A model generated the notes under the pieces. The model was not told the origin of the DNA and did not search any database. It was given only the letters and a program-made list of their open reading frames with translations. The position numbers and the translations under genes are program-made. From positions 1 to 64,000 of the forward strand of contig NZ_CABVHJ010000001.1 in NCBI RefSeq assembly GCF_902497745.1: a DNA stretch of 64,000 bases. Direction: 5' to 3'. Below are positions 1 to 11,878 of the stretch, piece after piece. Positions within the stretch are counted from its first letter, which is position 1; each line of letters begins with the position of its first letter. This DNA is from Pseudomonas fluorescens. Lineage in GTDB: Bacteria > Pseudomonadota > Gammaproteobacteria > Pseudomonadales > Pseudomonadaceae.

Positions 1-10
1 TGCTCGCGAA
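1..10. repeat. REP-type palindrome, partial at window edge
   Basis: The first ten bases match the right arm (tgctcgcgaa) of the GTGGGAGCGAGC-type REP element that recurs through this window. The rest lies outside the window. Confidence 0.6.
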
Positions 11-40
11 GGCGTCAGCTCAGGCGACATCTTTTCTGGA

Positions 41-2038
41 TCAGTCTTCCAGCAGCTCTTCAGCCTGACCCAGGATGTTTTCCAGGGTGAAGCCGAACTC
101 TTCGAACAGTGCCGAAGCCGGAGCCGATTCGCCGTAAGTGGTCATGCCGATCACGCGACCTTCCAGACCCACGTACTTGAACCAGAAGTCGGCGTGAGCC
201 GCTTCGATCGCGATACGTGCGCTGACCTGCAACGGCAGCACGGCTTGCTTGTAGCCGGCGTCCTGAGCATCGAACACGCTGGTGCAAGGCATCGAAACCA
301 CGCGCACTTTGCGGCCCTGCTCGGTCAGCTTGTCGAAAGCCTGAACCGCCAGACCGACTTCCGAACCGGTGGCGATCAGGATCAGCTCAGGCTCGCCTGC
401 GCAGTCCTTCAGCACGTAACCGCCACGGCTGATGTCGGCAATCTGGCCGGCATCGCGTTCCTGGTGCTGCAGGTTCTGACGCGAGAAGATCAGCGCCGAT
501 GGGCCGTCCTTGCGCTCCAGAGCGTTTTTCCAGGCCACGGCCGATTCAACGGCATCGGCTGGACGCCAGGTGTCGAGGTTCGGTGTGGTACGCAGGCTGG
601 TCAGCTGCTCGATCGGCTGGTGCGTCGGGCCGTCTTCGCCCAGACCGATGGAGTCGTGGGTGTAGACGTGGATCACTTGCTTCTTCATCAGCGCGGACAT
701 GCGCACGGCGTTGCGCGCGTATTCCATGAACATCAGAAAGGTCGCGCCGTAAGGTACCAGGCCCCCGTGCAGGGTCACGCCGTTCATGATTGCGGTCATG
801 CCGAATTCGCGCACGCCGTAGTACATGTAGTTGCCGCTGGCATCTTCAGCGCTGACGCCTTTGCAGCCTTTCCACAGGGTCAGGTTGGAACCGGCCAGGT
901 CAGCGGAGCCGCCGAGCAGTTCCGGCAGCAGCGGGCCGAACGCGTTCAGGGTGTTCTGGCTGGCTTTGCGGCTGGCGATGGTTTCGCCTTTGGCCGCGAC
1001 TTCAGCGATGTAAGCCGAGGCTTTTTCGGAGAAGTCGGCCGGCAGCTCACCGCTCAGGCGACGTACCAGTTCGTTGGCTTCAGTCGGGAACGCAGCGGAG
1101 TAAGCAGCGAAACGCTGATCCCACTCGGCTTCGGTTGCGCGACCTTTTTCCTTGGCATCCCACTCGGCATAGATATCGGCCGGGATTTCGAACGGACCGT
1201 GGTTCCAGTTCAGCGCCTGACGGGTCAGCGCGATTTCCGCGTCACCCAGTGGAGCGCCGTGGCAATCTTCTTTGCCCTGCTTGTTCGGCGAGCCGAAACC
1301 GATGGTGGTCTTGCAGCAGATCAGCGTCGGCAGCGGGCTCTTGCGCGCGGTTTCGATAGCAGTCTTGATCTCTTCCGGATCGTGACCGTCAACGTTGCGG
1401 ATCACTTGCCAGTTGTAGGCTTCGAAACGCTTCGGGGTGTCATCAGTGAACCAGCCTTCGACTTCGCCGTCGATGGAGATGCCGTTGTCATCATAGAACG
1501 CGATCAGCTTGCCCAGACCCAGAGTGCCGGCCAGGGAAGCGACTTCGTGGGAAATGCCTTCCATCATGCAGCCATCACCCAGGAACACGTAGGTGTGGTG
1601 GTCGACGATGTCGTGGCCAGGACGGTTGAACTGCGCGCCCAGAACCTTTTCAGCCAGAGCGAAACCTACAGCGTTGGCCAGACCCTGACCCAGCGGGCCG
1701 GTGGTGGTTTCAACGCCCGGGGTGTAACCGAATTCCGGGTGGCCCGGGGTGCGGCTGTGCAGTTGACGGAACTGCTTGAGGTCTTCGATCGACAGGTCGT
1801 AACCGGTCAGGTGCAGCAGCGAATAGATCAACATCGAGCCATGGCCGTTGGACAGCACGAAGCGGTCACGGTCGGCGAACGATGGATTGCTCGGGTTGTG
1901 CTTGAGGTAGTCGCGCCAAAGCACTTCGGCAATATCTGCCATACCCATTGGGGCACCGGGATGGCCGCTGTTGGCTTTTTGCACGGCATCCATGCTGAGG
2001 GCACGAATGGCGTTGGCACGCTCACGACGGCTAGGCAT
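41..2038 (-). CDS. tktA: transketolase
   Basis: Thiamine-diphosphate enzyme of the pentose phosphate pathway. It moves two-carbon ketol units between sugar phosphates in the cytoplasm. The 665-residue product has the usual family length. An N-terminal SGHPGAPMG motif carries a catalytic histidine (H26), and H66 sits in an NGHGS motif. The ThDP/metal-binding GDG is at residues 154-156, with the downstream Asn in DDNGIS. The pyrimidine-binding and C-terminal domains follow in order. The ATG at 2038 has an aggag-like site just upstream (tctcctgg on the plus strand). It is divergent from the SahR-like regulator and metK, as in P. aeruginosa. The long plus-strand reading frame over this gene is a codon-bias shadow. 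Confidence 0.97.
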   Translation of the reverse strand: MPSRRERANAIRALSMDAVQKANSGHPGAPMGMADIAEVLWRDYLKHNPSNPSFADRDRFVLSNGHGSMLIYSLLHLTGYDLSIEDLKQFRQLHSRTPGHPEFGYTPGVETTTGPLGQGLANAVGFALAEKVLGAQFNRPGHDIVDHHTYVFLGDGCMMEGISHEVASLAGTLGLGKLIAFYDDNGISIDGEVEGWFTDDTPKRFEAYNWQVIRNVDGHDPEEIKTAIETARKSPLPTLICCKTTIGFGSPNKQGKEDCHGAPLGDAEIALTRQALNWNHGPFEIPADIYAEWDAKEKGRATEAEWDQRFAAYSAAFPTEANELVRRLSGELPADFSEKASAYIAEVAAKGETIASRKASQNTLNAFGPLLPELLGGSADLAGSNLTLWKGCKGVSAEDASGNYMYYGVREFGMTAIMNGVTLHGGLVPYGATFLMFMEYARNAVRMSALMKKQVIHVYTHDSIGLGEDGPTHQPIEQLTSLRTTPNLDTWRPADAVESAVAWKNALERKDGPSALIFSRQNLQHQERDAGQIADISRGGYVLKDCAGEPELILIATGSEVGLAVQAFDKLTEQGRKVRVVSMPCTSVFDAQDAGYKQAVLPLQVSARIAIEAAHADFWFKYVGLEGRVIGMTTYGESAPASALFEEFGFTLENILGQAEELLED

Positions 2039-2232
2039 CGCTGATCTCCTGGGTTCTGGTAAGTCGAAACGGAAAAAAGGAGGGCATTTTCCCTCACCGG
2101 AGCGCCTCGGGGCAATGACAGATAGTCATCCGGAGGCGTTTTTCCCATGGTTAGCGGCGGTTTCGCTTGGTGAAACCTTTCCGCTACTCGTTTGTAGAGT
2201 TAACCGTCTCGTGAGAAGTGCCATTTATCGAG

Positions 2233-2256
2233 CAATATCAAAACTTTTTGATATTG
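2233..2256. promoter_or_regulatory. perfect 11-2-11 dyad, candidate SahR operator
   Basis: A perfect inverted repeat with arms CAATATCAAAA and TTTTGATATTG and a two-base centre, 41 bp before the ArsR-family start codon. The symmetry and AT-rich arms suit an ArsR-type winged-helix dimer. Autoregulation of the sahR-metK operon is the simplest reading. The family is known; this specific site is inferred. Confidence 0.7.
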
Positions 2257-2296
2257 GCCTTGCGATGAATTCCCCCCCTCTCTAGACTGCGGCCCT

Positions 2297-3292
2297 ATGA
2301 ATTTACGCGTGCCTTCCATTCGCCATGACGATTGCGACGAGCTGGCGGCCCTGTGCAAGGCCGGCGGCGATCCGTTGCGGCTGAATGTACTGCGCGCATT
2401 AGCCAACGATTCGTTCGGTGTTCTGGAACTGGCGCAGATCTTCGGCATCGGCCAGTCCGGCATGAGTCATCACCTCAAGGTACTGGCACAAGCCGACCTG
2501 GTGGCGACACGCCGCGAAGGCAACGCGATTTTCTATCGCCGCGCCCTGCCCCACAGCGAACTGCTCGGCGGCAAGTTGCACGCGGCATTGTTAGAAGAAG
2601 TCGACAACCTGGATCTGCCTGACGACGTGCAAGCGCGCATCGAACAGGTTCACGGCCAGCGTGCCGCGGCCAGTCAGGACTTTTTCGCCCGGGTGGCGGA
2701 GAAATTTCGTGCCCAGCAAGACTTGATCGCAGGCCTGCCGCAATACCGTGACAGCGTGCTGGCCCTGCTCGACAAACTGAACTTCAATGGTGCAGCCACG
2801 GCCATTGAAGTCGGCCCCGGCGATGGTGCTTTTCTGCCGGAACTGGCGCGTCGCTTCGGCACAGTAACCGCGCTGGACAACAGCCCGGCGATGCTCGAAC
2901 TGGCGCGTCAGGTATGTGAACGTGAACAGCTGGCTAACGTCAGCCTGCAATTGGCCGATGCATTGAACGGCACAAGCCTTCAGGCCGATTGCGTAGTGTT
3001 GAACATGGTGTTGCACCATTTCGCCGCGCCGGCCGATGCGCTCAAGCACATGGCCGACCTGCTGCAACCGGGCGGTAGTCTGCTCGTGACAGAGTTATGT
3101 AGCCACAACCAGAGTTGGGCCAGGGAGGCCTGCGGTGATCTGTGGTTGGGGTTTGAACAGGACGATTTGGCCCGTTGGGCCACCGCTGCGGGACTCGTTC
3201 CCGGGGAAAGCCTCTATGTAGGCTTACGTAATGGTTTCCAGATCCAGGTCCGCCATTTTCAGCGACCGGCTGGCGACACTCACCATCGGTAA
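2297..3292 (+). CDS. sahR: ArsR-family regulator fused to a SAM-dependent methyltransferase domain (SahR-like)
   Basis: 331 residues. An ArsR/SmtB winged helix (about 20-100, recognition helix near SGMSHHLKVL at 54-63) is followed by a class I methyltransferase fold. Motif I, VGPGDG, is at 172-177. Fusions of this type include SahR, reported as an S-adenosylhomocysteine-responsive regulator of SAM-cycle genes in Proteobacteria. No ArsR metal-binding CxC motif is evident, which argues for a small-molecule effector. It lies 18 bp before metK and so forms an operon with it, and a perfect dyad stands upstream. The SahR name is inferred from architecture and context. A true methyltransferase activity is not excluded. 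Confidence 0.8.
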   Translation: MNLRVPSIRHDDCDELAALCKAGGDPLRLNVLRALANDSFGVLELAQIFGIGQSGMSHHLKVLAQADLVATRREGNAIFYRRALPHSELLGGKLHAALLEEVDNLDLPDDVQARIEQVHGQRAAASQDFFARVAEKFRAQQDLIAGLPQYRDSVLALLDKLNFNGAATAIEVGPGDGAFLPELARRFGTVTALDNSPAMLELARQVCEREQLANVSLQLADALNGTSLQADCVVLNMVLHHFAAPADALKHMADLLQPGGSLLVTELCSHNQSWAREACGDLWLGFEQDDLARWATAAGLVPGESLYVGLRNGFQIQVRHFQRPAGDTHHR

Positions 3293-3310
3293 ATTCAGGA
3301 AAACATCGAG

Positions 3311-4501
<1,191 letters not shown>

Positions 4502-4518
4502 GCCTTTCCCGGCTGCAC

Positions 4519-4556
4519 AAAAAGCCCCGCACGGTTCGCGCCGTGCGGGGCTTTTT
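4519..4556 (+). terminator. Rho-independent terminator of metK
   Basis: A GC-rich stem (agccccgcacgg / ccgtgcggggct) with the loop ttcgcg, flanked by A and T runs. It lies 18 bp after the metK stop. The flanking A run means it could also work on the minus strand, but no minus-strand gene ends here. Confidence 0.9.
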
Positions 4557-4574
4557 CATGCGCGACTAATACCC

Positions 4575-4602
4575 TGTGGGAGCGAGCCTGCTCGCGAAGA
4601 GG
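4575..4602. repeat. single REP palindrome
   Basis: One copy of the tgtgggagcgagcctgctcgcgaa element between the metK terminator and ligB. The internal dyad gcgagcctgctcgc folds as a hairpin. It is a singlet rather than the inverted pair seen elsewhere in the window. Confidence 0.85.
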
Positions 4603-4700
4603 CCCGAACAGACAATATTACTTTCCAACCGAAACACCCGGCAAAACACCCCGCCAACCCACTTCAAAATCCTCGCCTAGCCTTCAAGCATTCCCCCTGA

Positions 4701-6392
<1,692 letters not shown>

Positions 6393-6489
6393 CTACGCAA
6401 TCCCGGCGCGCCGGGAACCCATCGGTAGCCCAAGCGCTCCAACAGCGCAGTGCCTGACCGACCCGATTGCCTTTGCACATGGAGCTTTT

Positions 6490-6885
6490 ATGAAATTTCT
6501 TGCACCGCTCGCCATGCTGACCCTTTGCGGCGTGATGGCCGCCCCCGTAATGGCCGATGAAGATGCCCCCGGCCTGACCGGCTGCGCTGCGAAAAAGCAG
6601 GGCATCATGAACCAGATCGAACAGGCGAAATCGCGCGGCAATGCCGATCAGCAGGCGGGTCTGGAAAAAGCCCTGAGCGAAGTGACCGAACACTGCACCG
6701 ACGCCGGTCTGAAGAAAGAACGCGAAAACAAAGTGCTTGAGGCCAAACACGAAGTCAGTCAGCGTCAGACCGATCTCGATAAAGCCATGAAGAAAGGCGA
6801 TCCGGAGAAGATCAACAAGCGCAAAGACAAACTCGCCGAGTCGCGCAAAGAACTGCAAGACGCGCTGGACGAAATCGATAAGTAA
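6490..6885 (+). CDS. DUF1090 family secreted protein (YqjC-like)
   Basis: 131 residues when started at the ATG at 6490; a longer upstream extension overlaps ligB and has no signal peptide. The N-terminus MKFLAPLAMLTLC ending near VMADE is a clear Sec signal, so the mature protein is periplasmic. The mature part has two cysteines (in TGCAAK and EHCTDA) and a highly charged Lys/Glu/Asp-rich helix that probably forms a coiled coil. DUF1090 proteins have no settled function. A REP hairpin pair follows directly. Confidence 0.85.
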   Translation: MKFLAPLAMLTLCGVMAAPVMADEDAPGLTGCAAKKQGIMNQIEQAKSRGNADQQAGLEKALSEVTEHCTDAGLKKERENKVLEAKHEVSQRQTDLDKAMKKGDPEKINKRKDKLAESRKELQDALDEIDK

Positions 6886-6890
6886 AAATC

Positions 6891-6958
6891 AAAAGATCGC
6901 AGCCTGCGGCAGCTCCTGCCCTGATCAATGCAGGAGCTGCCGCTGGCTGCGATCTTTT
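6891..6958. repeat. REP pair, type B (gcagctcctgc/gcaggagctgc)
   Basis: Two inverted copies of the GGAGCTGCCG-AGGCTGCGATCTTTT palindrome face each other around a short spacer. The whole element forms a long hairpin ending in gatctttt. It lies between the 3' ends of two convergent genes and could act as a transcript barrier. Confidence 0.85.
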
Positions 6959-6963
6959 AAATA

Positions 6964-7413
6964 TCAATGATCGCGAAACTGTTTATGGCAAGCGCTGCAG
7001 GCATCCTCAACTTTCTGCACCGCCGGCGCCAGGTTGCTGGCCTTGTACGGCTGAACCTGACTGGCAATGACCAGCTCGCCGGTAGCGGCTTCAAGGGTGC
7101 GAGCCATTTCCTGAAACTGCGCCTGCTTCTGCCAGACATCGTCCTTGGCGCTGGTGTGATCTTCCTCGCGAACTTGCGGAAAATGCTTCCACGGTTCATG
7201 GGACAACGTATCGAGCTTGACCGCGCCCTCGGCGAATTTCGGCCCGTCGAACGGAATGCGCCCACGCAACATGCCACCCAGATCTTCACCGGTCTTGAGC
7301 ATCTGTTTGAAAATGGCCTTGCGCTGGCCCAGAGGAGAATTCGGATCGACACCGCCACAGGCGGACAAGGTCAGACAGGCCAGCAATACAACAGCAATTC
7401 TTTTAACAGTCAT
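6964..7413 (-). CDS. c-type cytochrome (cytochrome c556/c' family) lipoprotein
   Basis: 149 residues. The N-terminus MTVKRIAVVLLACLTLSAC has a lipobox ending in Cys19, so the protein is probably lipid-anchored. The single haem motif CSACH is near the C-terminus, as in the four-helix cytochrome c'/c556 family, where haem binds at the last helix. It is a small electron carrier or gas-binding protein facing the periplasm. The partner is unknown. It stands alone, convergent with the DUF1090 gene and divergent from mltA. Confidence 0.88.
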   Translation of the reverse strand: MTVKRIAVVLLACLTLSACGGVDPNSPLGQRKAIFKQMLKTGEDLGGMLRGRIPFDGPKFAEGAVKLDTLSHEPWKHFPQVREEDHTSAKDDVWQKQAQFQEMARTLEAATGELVIASQVQPYKASNLAPAVQKVEDACSACHKQFRDH

Positions 7414-7541
7414 GGTGGCTTCAGGTCACGGAATTCGGCGGCCAGTATCCTCGCGTCACCGCCAAACACCAATAGCCCTATTAAAAATACGGGTTGTTCG
7501 AGCGCATGGAGCACGCGGGCAACCGACACAGGAATCACTCC

Positions 7542-8720
7542 ATGAACAGCCGTTTCAAGGCCTGGCGTCACCCGCTGATTGCAACCCTGCCGCTGCTGGC
7601 GATACTCGCCGGCTGCACCGGTGGCGAGAACGCCAAGCCGAAAACCCACGCGCTGGCCACTTATTCCAGCGCCACCTGGGAGGCATTGCCGGCGGTATCC
7701 GATAGCGATCTGGTCGCCGGTTTCGGTTCGTGGCGCAGCGCCTGCACCCGACTCAAAGCTGACGCCGTGTGGGGCCAAACCTGCGCCGCTGCGGCCAACG
7801 TGCCGCAAAGTGCTGGCGAGATCCGCGCGTTCCTTAAGCAATACCTCGACGTCTACGGCCTGCGCGCTGAAAACGACAACCCCAACGGCTTGATCACCGG
7901 CTACTACGAACCGGTCTACCCCGGCAGCCTGACGCCCACCGACACGGCCAATGTGCCCGTGTATGGCGTGCCGGAGGACATGATCATTGTCTCGCTCGAC
8001 AGCATTTATCCCGAACTCAAAGGCAAACGCCTGCGTGGTCGCCTTGAAGGTCGAGTACTCAAACCTTACGACGATGCTGCGACCATCGAATCCAAAGGTG
8101 TGAAAGCGCCAGTGGTTGCCTACCTGACCGACCCGATGAATCTGCAATTCCTGCAGATCCAGGGTTCGGGGCGAATTCAGACCGCGGACGGCAAACAGCT
8201 GCGCATTGCCTACGCCGATCAGAACGGCCATCCGTATCGGCCGATCGGCCGCTGGCTGGTCGAGCAAGGTGAGTTGAAGAAAGAAGACGTGACGATGAGC
8301 GCGATCAGCAATTGGGCCAAAGCCAATCCATCGCGGATTCCTGAACTGCTGGGCAGCAACCCGAGCTATGTGTTCTTCACCCGCAACCCGGACAGTAACG
8401 AAGGCCCGCGCGGCTCACTGAACGTGCCGTTGACTGCGGGCTACAGTGCGGCAGTGGATCGCAAGGTAATTCCGCTGGGCAGCCTGTTGTGGCTATCGAC
8501 CACGCGACCGGACGGCACGGCACTGGTGCGCCCGGTGGCGGCACAGGACACCGGCGGCGCGATTGCCGGCGAGGTGCGTGCGGATCTGTTCTGGGGCACC
8601 GGTGATGCGGCCGGGCAATTGGCCGGGGACATGAAGCAGCAGGGGCAGATCTGGATGCTTTGGCCTAAAGGTGCAGCGCTGCCACAAGTGCCGCAGGTGG
8701 CTGATACGGAAAAGAAGTAA
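7542..8720 (+). CDS. mltA: membrane-bound lytic murein transglycosylase A
   Basis: 392 residues from the ATG at 7542; earlier starts would spoil the signal sequence. The N-terminus leads to a lipobox LAGC, so it is an outer-membrane lipoprotein. The MltA domain includes GLITGYYEPVYPGS and the C-terminal 3D-like region with AAQDTGGAI, where the Asp is the family's catalytic acid. It cleaves the glycan beta-1,4 bond and leaves 1,6-anhydro-muropeptides during wall turnover. Length and motif order are normal. A REP pair lies 3' to it. Confidence 0.95.
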   Translation: MNSRFKAWRHPLIATLPLLAILAGCTGGENAKPKTHALATYSSATWEALPAVSDSDLVAGFGSWRSACTRLKADAVWGQTCAAAANVPQSAGEIRAFLKQYLDVYGLRAENDNPNGLITGYYEPVYPGSLTPTDTANVPVYGVPEDMIIVSLDSIYPELKGKRLRGRLEGRVLKPYDDAATIESKGVKAPVVAYLTDPMNLQFLQIQGSGRIQTADGKQLRIAYADQNGHPYRPIGRWLVEQGELKKEDVTMSAISNWAKANPSRIPELLGSNPSYVFFTRNPDSNEGPRGSLNVPLTAGYSAAVDRKVIPLGSLLWLSTTRPDGTALVRPVAAQDTGGAIAGEVRADLFWGTGDAAGQLAGDMKQQGQIWMLWPKGAALPQVPQVADTEKK

Positions 8721-8751
8721 CCCTTAGGATCTTTGTCGTCTGAACAATGGC

Positions 8752-8818
8752 TTTCGCGAGCAGGCTCGCTCCCACAGTTGGACTGCATATCCATGTGGGA
8801 GCGAGCCTGCTCGCGAAG
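8752..8818. repeat. REP inverted pair (REPIN), type A
   Basis: cgcgagcaggctcgctcccaca and its reverse complement flank a 17-base spacer. It sits between the mltA stop and the end of the convergent MAPEG gene. Confidence 0.9.
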
Positions 8819-8841
8819 AGGCCATCAGCAACACCCGAGCA

Positions 8842-9225
8842 TCAGACCGACACAAAGAAGAACGAAGCAATCAGCCCCATCCCCACAAACCACACCAGCG
8901 ACCGCAAGATCGCCCAGTCCGCCAGATAGCAAATGATGTACAGCAGGCGACTGGTAATAAACATTACCGCCAGCACATTGACCGTCACCAACTGCGCGGT
9001 TCCCACCAGGTGCGCGACGATCACCGCCGCTGCAAACGCCGGCATCACCTCAAAGCTGTTCAACTGCGCCGCGTGTGCCCGACGAGCCACACCGTTGAGG
9101 CTTTCGAGAAAATCGCGCGGATCGTGGTTGTCACTCAACCGGTAGCCGCCCACGGCTTTCGCCACGCCAGTGCAGACATACGGCAGAAAAATCGCCACCA
9201 ACACACACCACAGAGCCACCGTCAT
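8842..9225 (-). CDS. MAPEG family membrane protein
   Basis: 127 residues with about four hydrophobic helices. The conserved segment VARRAHAAQLNSFE(V) after helix 1 is typical of the MAPEG superfamily (membrane-associated proteins in eicosanoid and glutathione metabolism). Bacterial members are inner-membrane proteins, mostly of unknown substrate. The family suggests glutathione-linked or lipid-related chemistry, but nothing nearby confirms this. A DMT transporter gene lies 39 bp upstream on the same strand, so they may be co-transcribed. Confidence 0.88.
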   Translation of the reverse strand: MTVALWCVLVAIFLPYVCTGVAKAVGGYRLSDNHDPRDFLESLNGVARRAHAAQLNSFEVMPAFAAAVIVAHLVGTAQLVTVNVLAVMFITSRLLYIICYLADWAILRSLVWFVGMGLIASFFFVSV

Positions 9226-9264
9226 AACGCCGTCCTTTTTTCGAGTTATAAAATTCGCGAGCGG

Positions 9265-10098
9265 TCAGAACTTCATCACCAGCATGCCGATCAGCACCAG
9301 CCCACAGGCTAAGAGCCGCGGCCGGCCAAAAGGTTCTTTGAGGTAGCGCATACCGAACAGCACCACCAGAATCACGCTGATTTCGCGTAATGCCGCCGCT
9401 TCTGCAATCGAGCCCAATTGCATCGCCCACAGCACCAGAGCGTAGCTGAACAACACACAGAACCCGACGGCCAGCCCCAGCTTCCATTGCTCACGCCAGA
9501 ACTGCATGAACGCCGGACGCTTGGCGACCCATGCCAGCAACGGGAATGGCCAGGCACTGAGCAGCGTGACCCAGACCAGATAATCGAGCGGGTGCGACCA
9601 ACGACGCAGTGCCTGGCCATCGATGTAGGTGTAGCAACCTATGCACAGACCAATCAGCGCAACCACGGGCAACATTGACCAAGGCAAATGCTTTCCGCCA
9701 CCGCCCTGCCACAGCAAGCAAGCCATACCAAACGGGATCAGCATGATGCCGAAGATCTGCTGGGTGGTGAGCACTTCACCGGCGAAGATCAGGGTCAGCG
9801 CCAGCACTACCAGCGGCGACAAACCACGCATCAGTGGATAGACCAGCCCGAGATCGCCGACCCGGTAGGCTTGAATCAGCAGGTAGCGATACAGCAGTTC
9901 AAAGGCTGCCGACGCCAGAATCCATGGCCAGATTTCCATGGGTGGCAAGCTCACGAACGGCAGCGCGATGGCCACGACCAGCAGCGCCACGGTGTCCATG
10001 CACGCCACCACCAGCAGCCGTTCGGCGCTGAATTTGATCAATGTATTCCACGTCGCATGCAACAGCGCCGCCATCAATACCAACCCCGTCGCCAGCAC
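9265..10098 (-). CDS. EamA-family (drug/metabolite) transporter
   Basis: 277 residues with about ten hydrophobic segments arranged as two EamA repeats. The second half carries GSIAEAAALREISVI, typical of these inner-membrane exporters. The substrate cannot be told from sequence. The MAPEG gene follows at a short distance, and a REP pair stands upstream of the start. The usual length is about 280-300, so it is complete. Confidence 0.88.
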   Translation of the reverse strand: MLATGLVLMAALLHATWNTLIKFSAERLLVVACMDTVALLVVAIALPFVSLPPMEIWPWILASAAFELLYRYLLIQAYRVGDLGLVYPLMRGLSPLVVLALTLIFAGEVLTTQQIFGIMLIPFGMACLLWQGGGGKHLPWSMLPVVALIGLCIGCYTYIDGQALRRWSHPLDYLVWVTLLSAWPFPLLAWVAKRPAFMQFWREQWKLGLAVGFCVLFSYALVLWAMQLGSIAEAAALREISVILVVLFGMRYLKEPFGRPRLLACGLVLIGMLVMKF

Positions 10099-10127
10099 GT
10101 CTTACCCCTTGTTTTTATGAGTCCCCA

Positions 10128-10226
10128 TGTAGGAGCTGCCGCAGGCTGCGATCTTTTGATTCTGATTTTTAACAAAAAGATCAAAAGATCGTCCGAACGC
10201 GGCCCGAGCCTGCGGCAGCTCCTACA
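10128..10226. repeat. REP inverted pair, type B
   Basis: tgtaggagctgccgcaggct and its reverse complement flank a roughly 50-base AT-rich spacer that itself contains repeated 'aaaagatc'. It lies between divergent transporter genes. The rest of this 320-base gap (10227-10419) shows only a TATACT-like -10 near 10278 and no further gene. Confidence 0.85.
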
Positions 10227-10419
10227 GTGAATCCTCGAATAGTCAGATTATTGATTCGCGATGTGTCAGCAGCTGTTTATACTGCAAGCGACCACGCCGC
10301 ACTCAGTTGCGCACAGAAAAATACCAATAATTCCTGCCTGCACCGCCCTCCTTCGAGATCGGTCGTCGGCCTGCGTATGCCTGATCAAAGCGTCAAGACT
10401 ACCGACAGAGACCTTGCGC

Positions 10420-11589
10420 ATGCCACTCGCCTTGCTTGCCCTCGCTGTTGCCGCATTCGGCATCGGCACAACCGAATTCGTCATCATGGGCTTGTTGCCC
10501 GATGTCGCCCGCGACCTTGCCGTGAGCATTCCTCACGCGGGCCTGTTGATCACCGGTTATGCGTTGGGCGTGGTATTCGGCGCGCCGATCCTGGCGATCG
10601 GCACCGCAAACATGCCGCGCAAAGCAACATTGCTGGGAATGACGCTGATGTTCATCCTCGGCAACGTGCTCTGCGCCCTGGCGCCGAACTACGCGACGCT
10701 GATGGCCGCTCGCGTGGTCACCGCACTGTGCCACGGCGCGTTTTTCGGCATCGGCTCGGTGGTCGCCGCCGGACTGGTCGCGCCGAACAAACGCGCACAG
10801 GCGATTGCGATGATGTTCACCGGCCTGACCTTGGCCAACGTCCTCGGCGTACCGCTGGGCACGGCGCTGGGTCAGTACGCCGGCTGGCGTTCGACCTTCT
10901 GGGCGGTTTCGGTGATCGGTGTGATCGCAGCCCTCGCGCAGTGGTTTTGGCTGCCGAAACACATCCCGATGGACAAGGCCAACCTCGCCAGCGAATTCAA
11001 GGTATTGGGCAAGATCAACGTGTTGCTGGCGCTGGGCATGAGTGTGCTGGCATCGACCAGCCTGTTCAGCGTGTTCACCTACATCGCGCCGATCCTGCAA
11101 GACATCACCGGCGTCAGCCCGCACGGCGTCACGGTGATGCTGCTGTTATTCGGTGTAGGCCTGACCGGCGGCAGCATGCTCGGCGGGCGTCTGGCTGATA
11201 GCCGTTTGTTGCCGTCGCTGGTCGGAGTGGCCTTGGCGGTGGTGGTGATTCTGGCGGCGTTCAGTCAGACCAGTCGTTCGGTGGTGCCGGCGGCGATCAC
11301 GCTGGTGCTGTGGGGGATTTTTGCTTTTGCGCTGTGCCCGATTCTGCAACTGCTGATCATCGATCAGGCCCATGAAGCACCGAACCTCGGTTCGACATTG
11401 AACCAGAGCGCTTTCAACCTCGGTAACGCGGCGGGTGCGTGGATCGGCGGGCTGGTGGTTGCCAGTGGCGCTGATCTGGCGGACTTGCCATGGACCGGTG
11501 CGCTTGTTGGCGTATTGACCGTGCTGACGGCGCTGTTTTTCATCTATCTGCAACGTCGCGAAGCGGCTGCGGTCAATGTGTCCGGCTAA
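10420..11589 (+). CDS. MFS transporter (AraJ/arabinose-efflux-like)
   Basis: 389 residues from the ATG at 10420. The reading frame opens 159 bases earlier, but that part is not membrane-like. The N-terminus MPLALLALAVAAFGIGTTEF matches the AraJ/YdhP subgroup of major facilitator exporters. Twelve hydrophobic helices can be traced, with LGVPLGTALGQYAGWR in helix 4-5. It is an inner-membrane proton-coupled exporter, probably of small drugs or sugars. Substrate is unknown. The ribosome site is weak. Confidence 0.88.
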   Translation: MPLALLALAVAAFGIGTTEFVIMGLLPDVARDLAVSIPHAGLLITGYALGVVFGAPILAIGTANMPRKATLLGMTLMFILGNVLCALAPNYATLMAARVVTALCHGAFFGIGSVVAAGLVAPNKRAQAIAMMFTGLTLANVLGVPLGTALGQYAGWRSTFWAVSVIGVIAALAQWFWLPKHIPMDKANLASEFKVLGKINVLLALGMSVLASTSLFSVFTYIAPILQDITGVSPHGVTVMLLLFGVGLTGGSMLGGRLADSRLLPSLVGVALAVVVILAAFSQTSRSVVPAAITLVLWGIFAFALCPILQLLIIDQAHEAPNLGSTLNQSAFNLGNAAGAWIGGLVVASGADLADLPWTGALVGVLTVLTALFFIYLQRREAAAVNVSG

Positions 11590-11604
11590 TCGGGTTTAGC
11601 CTGC

Positions 11605-11775
11605 AAAAGCCCTCACCCTAGCCCTCTCCCAGAGGGAGAGGGGACTGACCGTGTTGAATGTTCGAGTTACATCGACCTGAAATTTCGAGCCGAACTCAGG
11701 CCCTGAAAGACTTGAGATCTGCTCCCTTTCCCCCTCTCCCTAAGGGAGAGGGCTGGGGTGAGGGGGCTCTTGATC
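11605..11775. repeat. long inverted-repeat element, copy 1 (CTCACCC/CTCTCCC type)
   Basis: A roughly 170-base unit. It begins ccctcaccctagccctctccc and ends with the inverted arm gggagagggctggggtgaggg. A unique core lies between them (cgacctgaaatttcgagccgaactcagg). The same core, diverged, recurs near 29.2 kb and near 60 kb. No ORF. It fills most of the gap between the MFS gene and the antiporter. Confidence 0.9.
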
Positions 11776-11878
11776 TCATCACACCATCAACTGTGTCCCG
11801 ATCCTGACTCAACCCATCCAATCCCTGCACCAAAGATTCGGTGCGCTATCTTTCACCCCCTCATCCAAAGGACCCCGG

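Noticed and set aside
194..2044. 616-codon plus-strand frame over tktA
   Set aside because: It mirrors the transketolase gene in a GC-rich genome; the protein is low complexity in Gly/Val/Arg and has no family features.
10261..10419. N-terminal extension of the MFS transporter
   Set aside because: Not hydrophobic and unlike the family; the ATG at 10420 begins a normal first helix.
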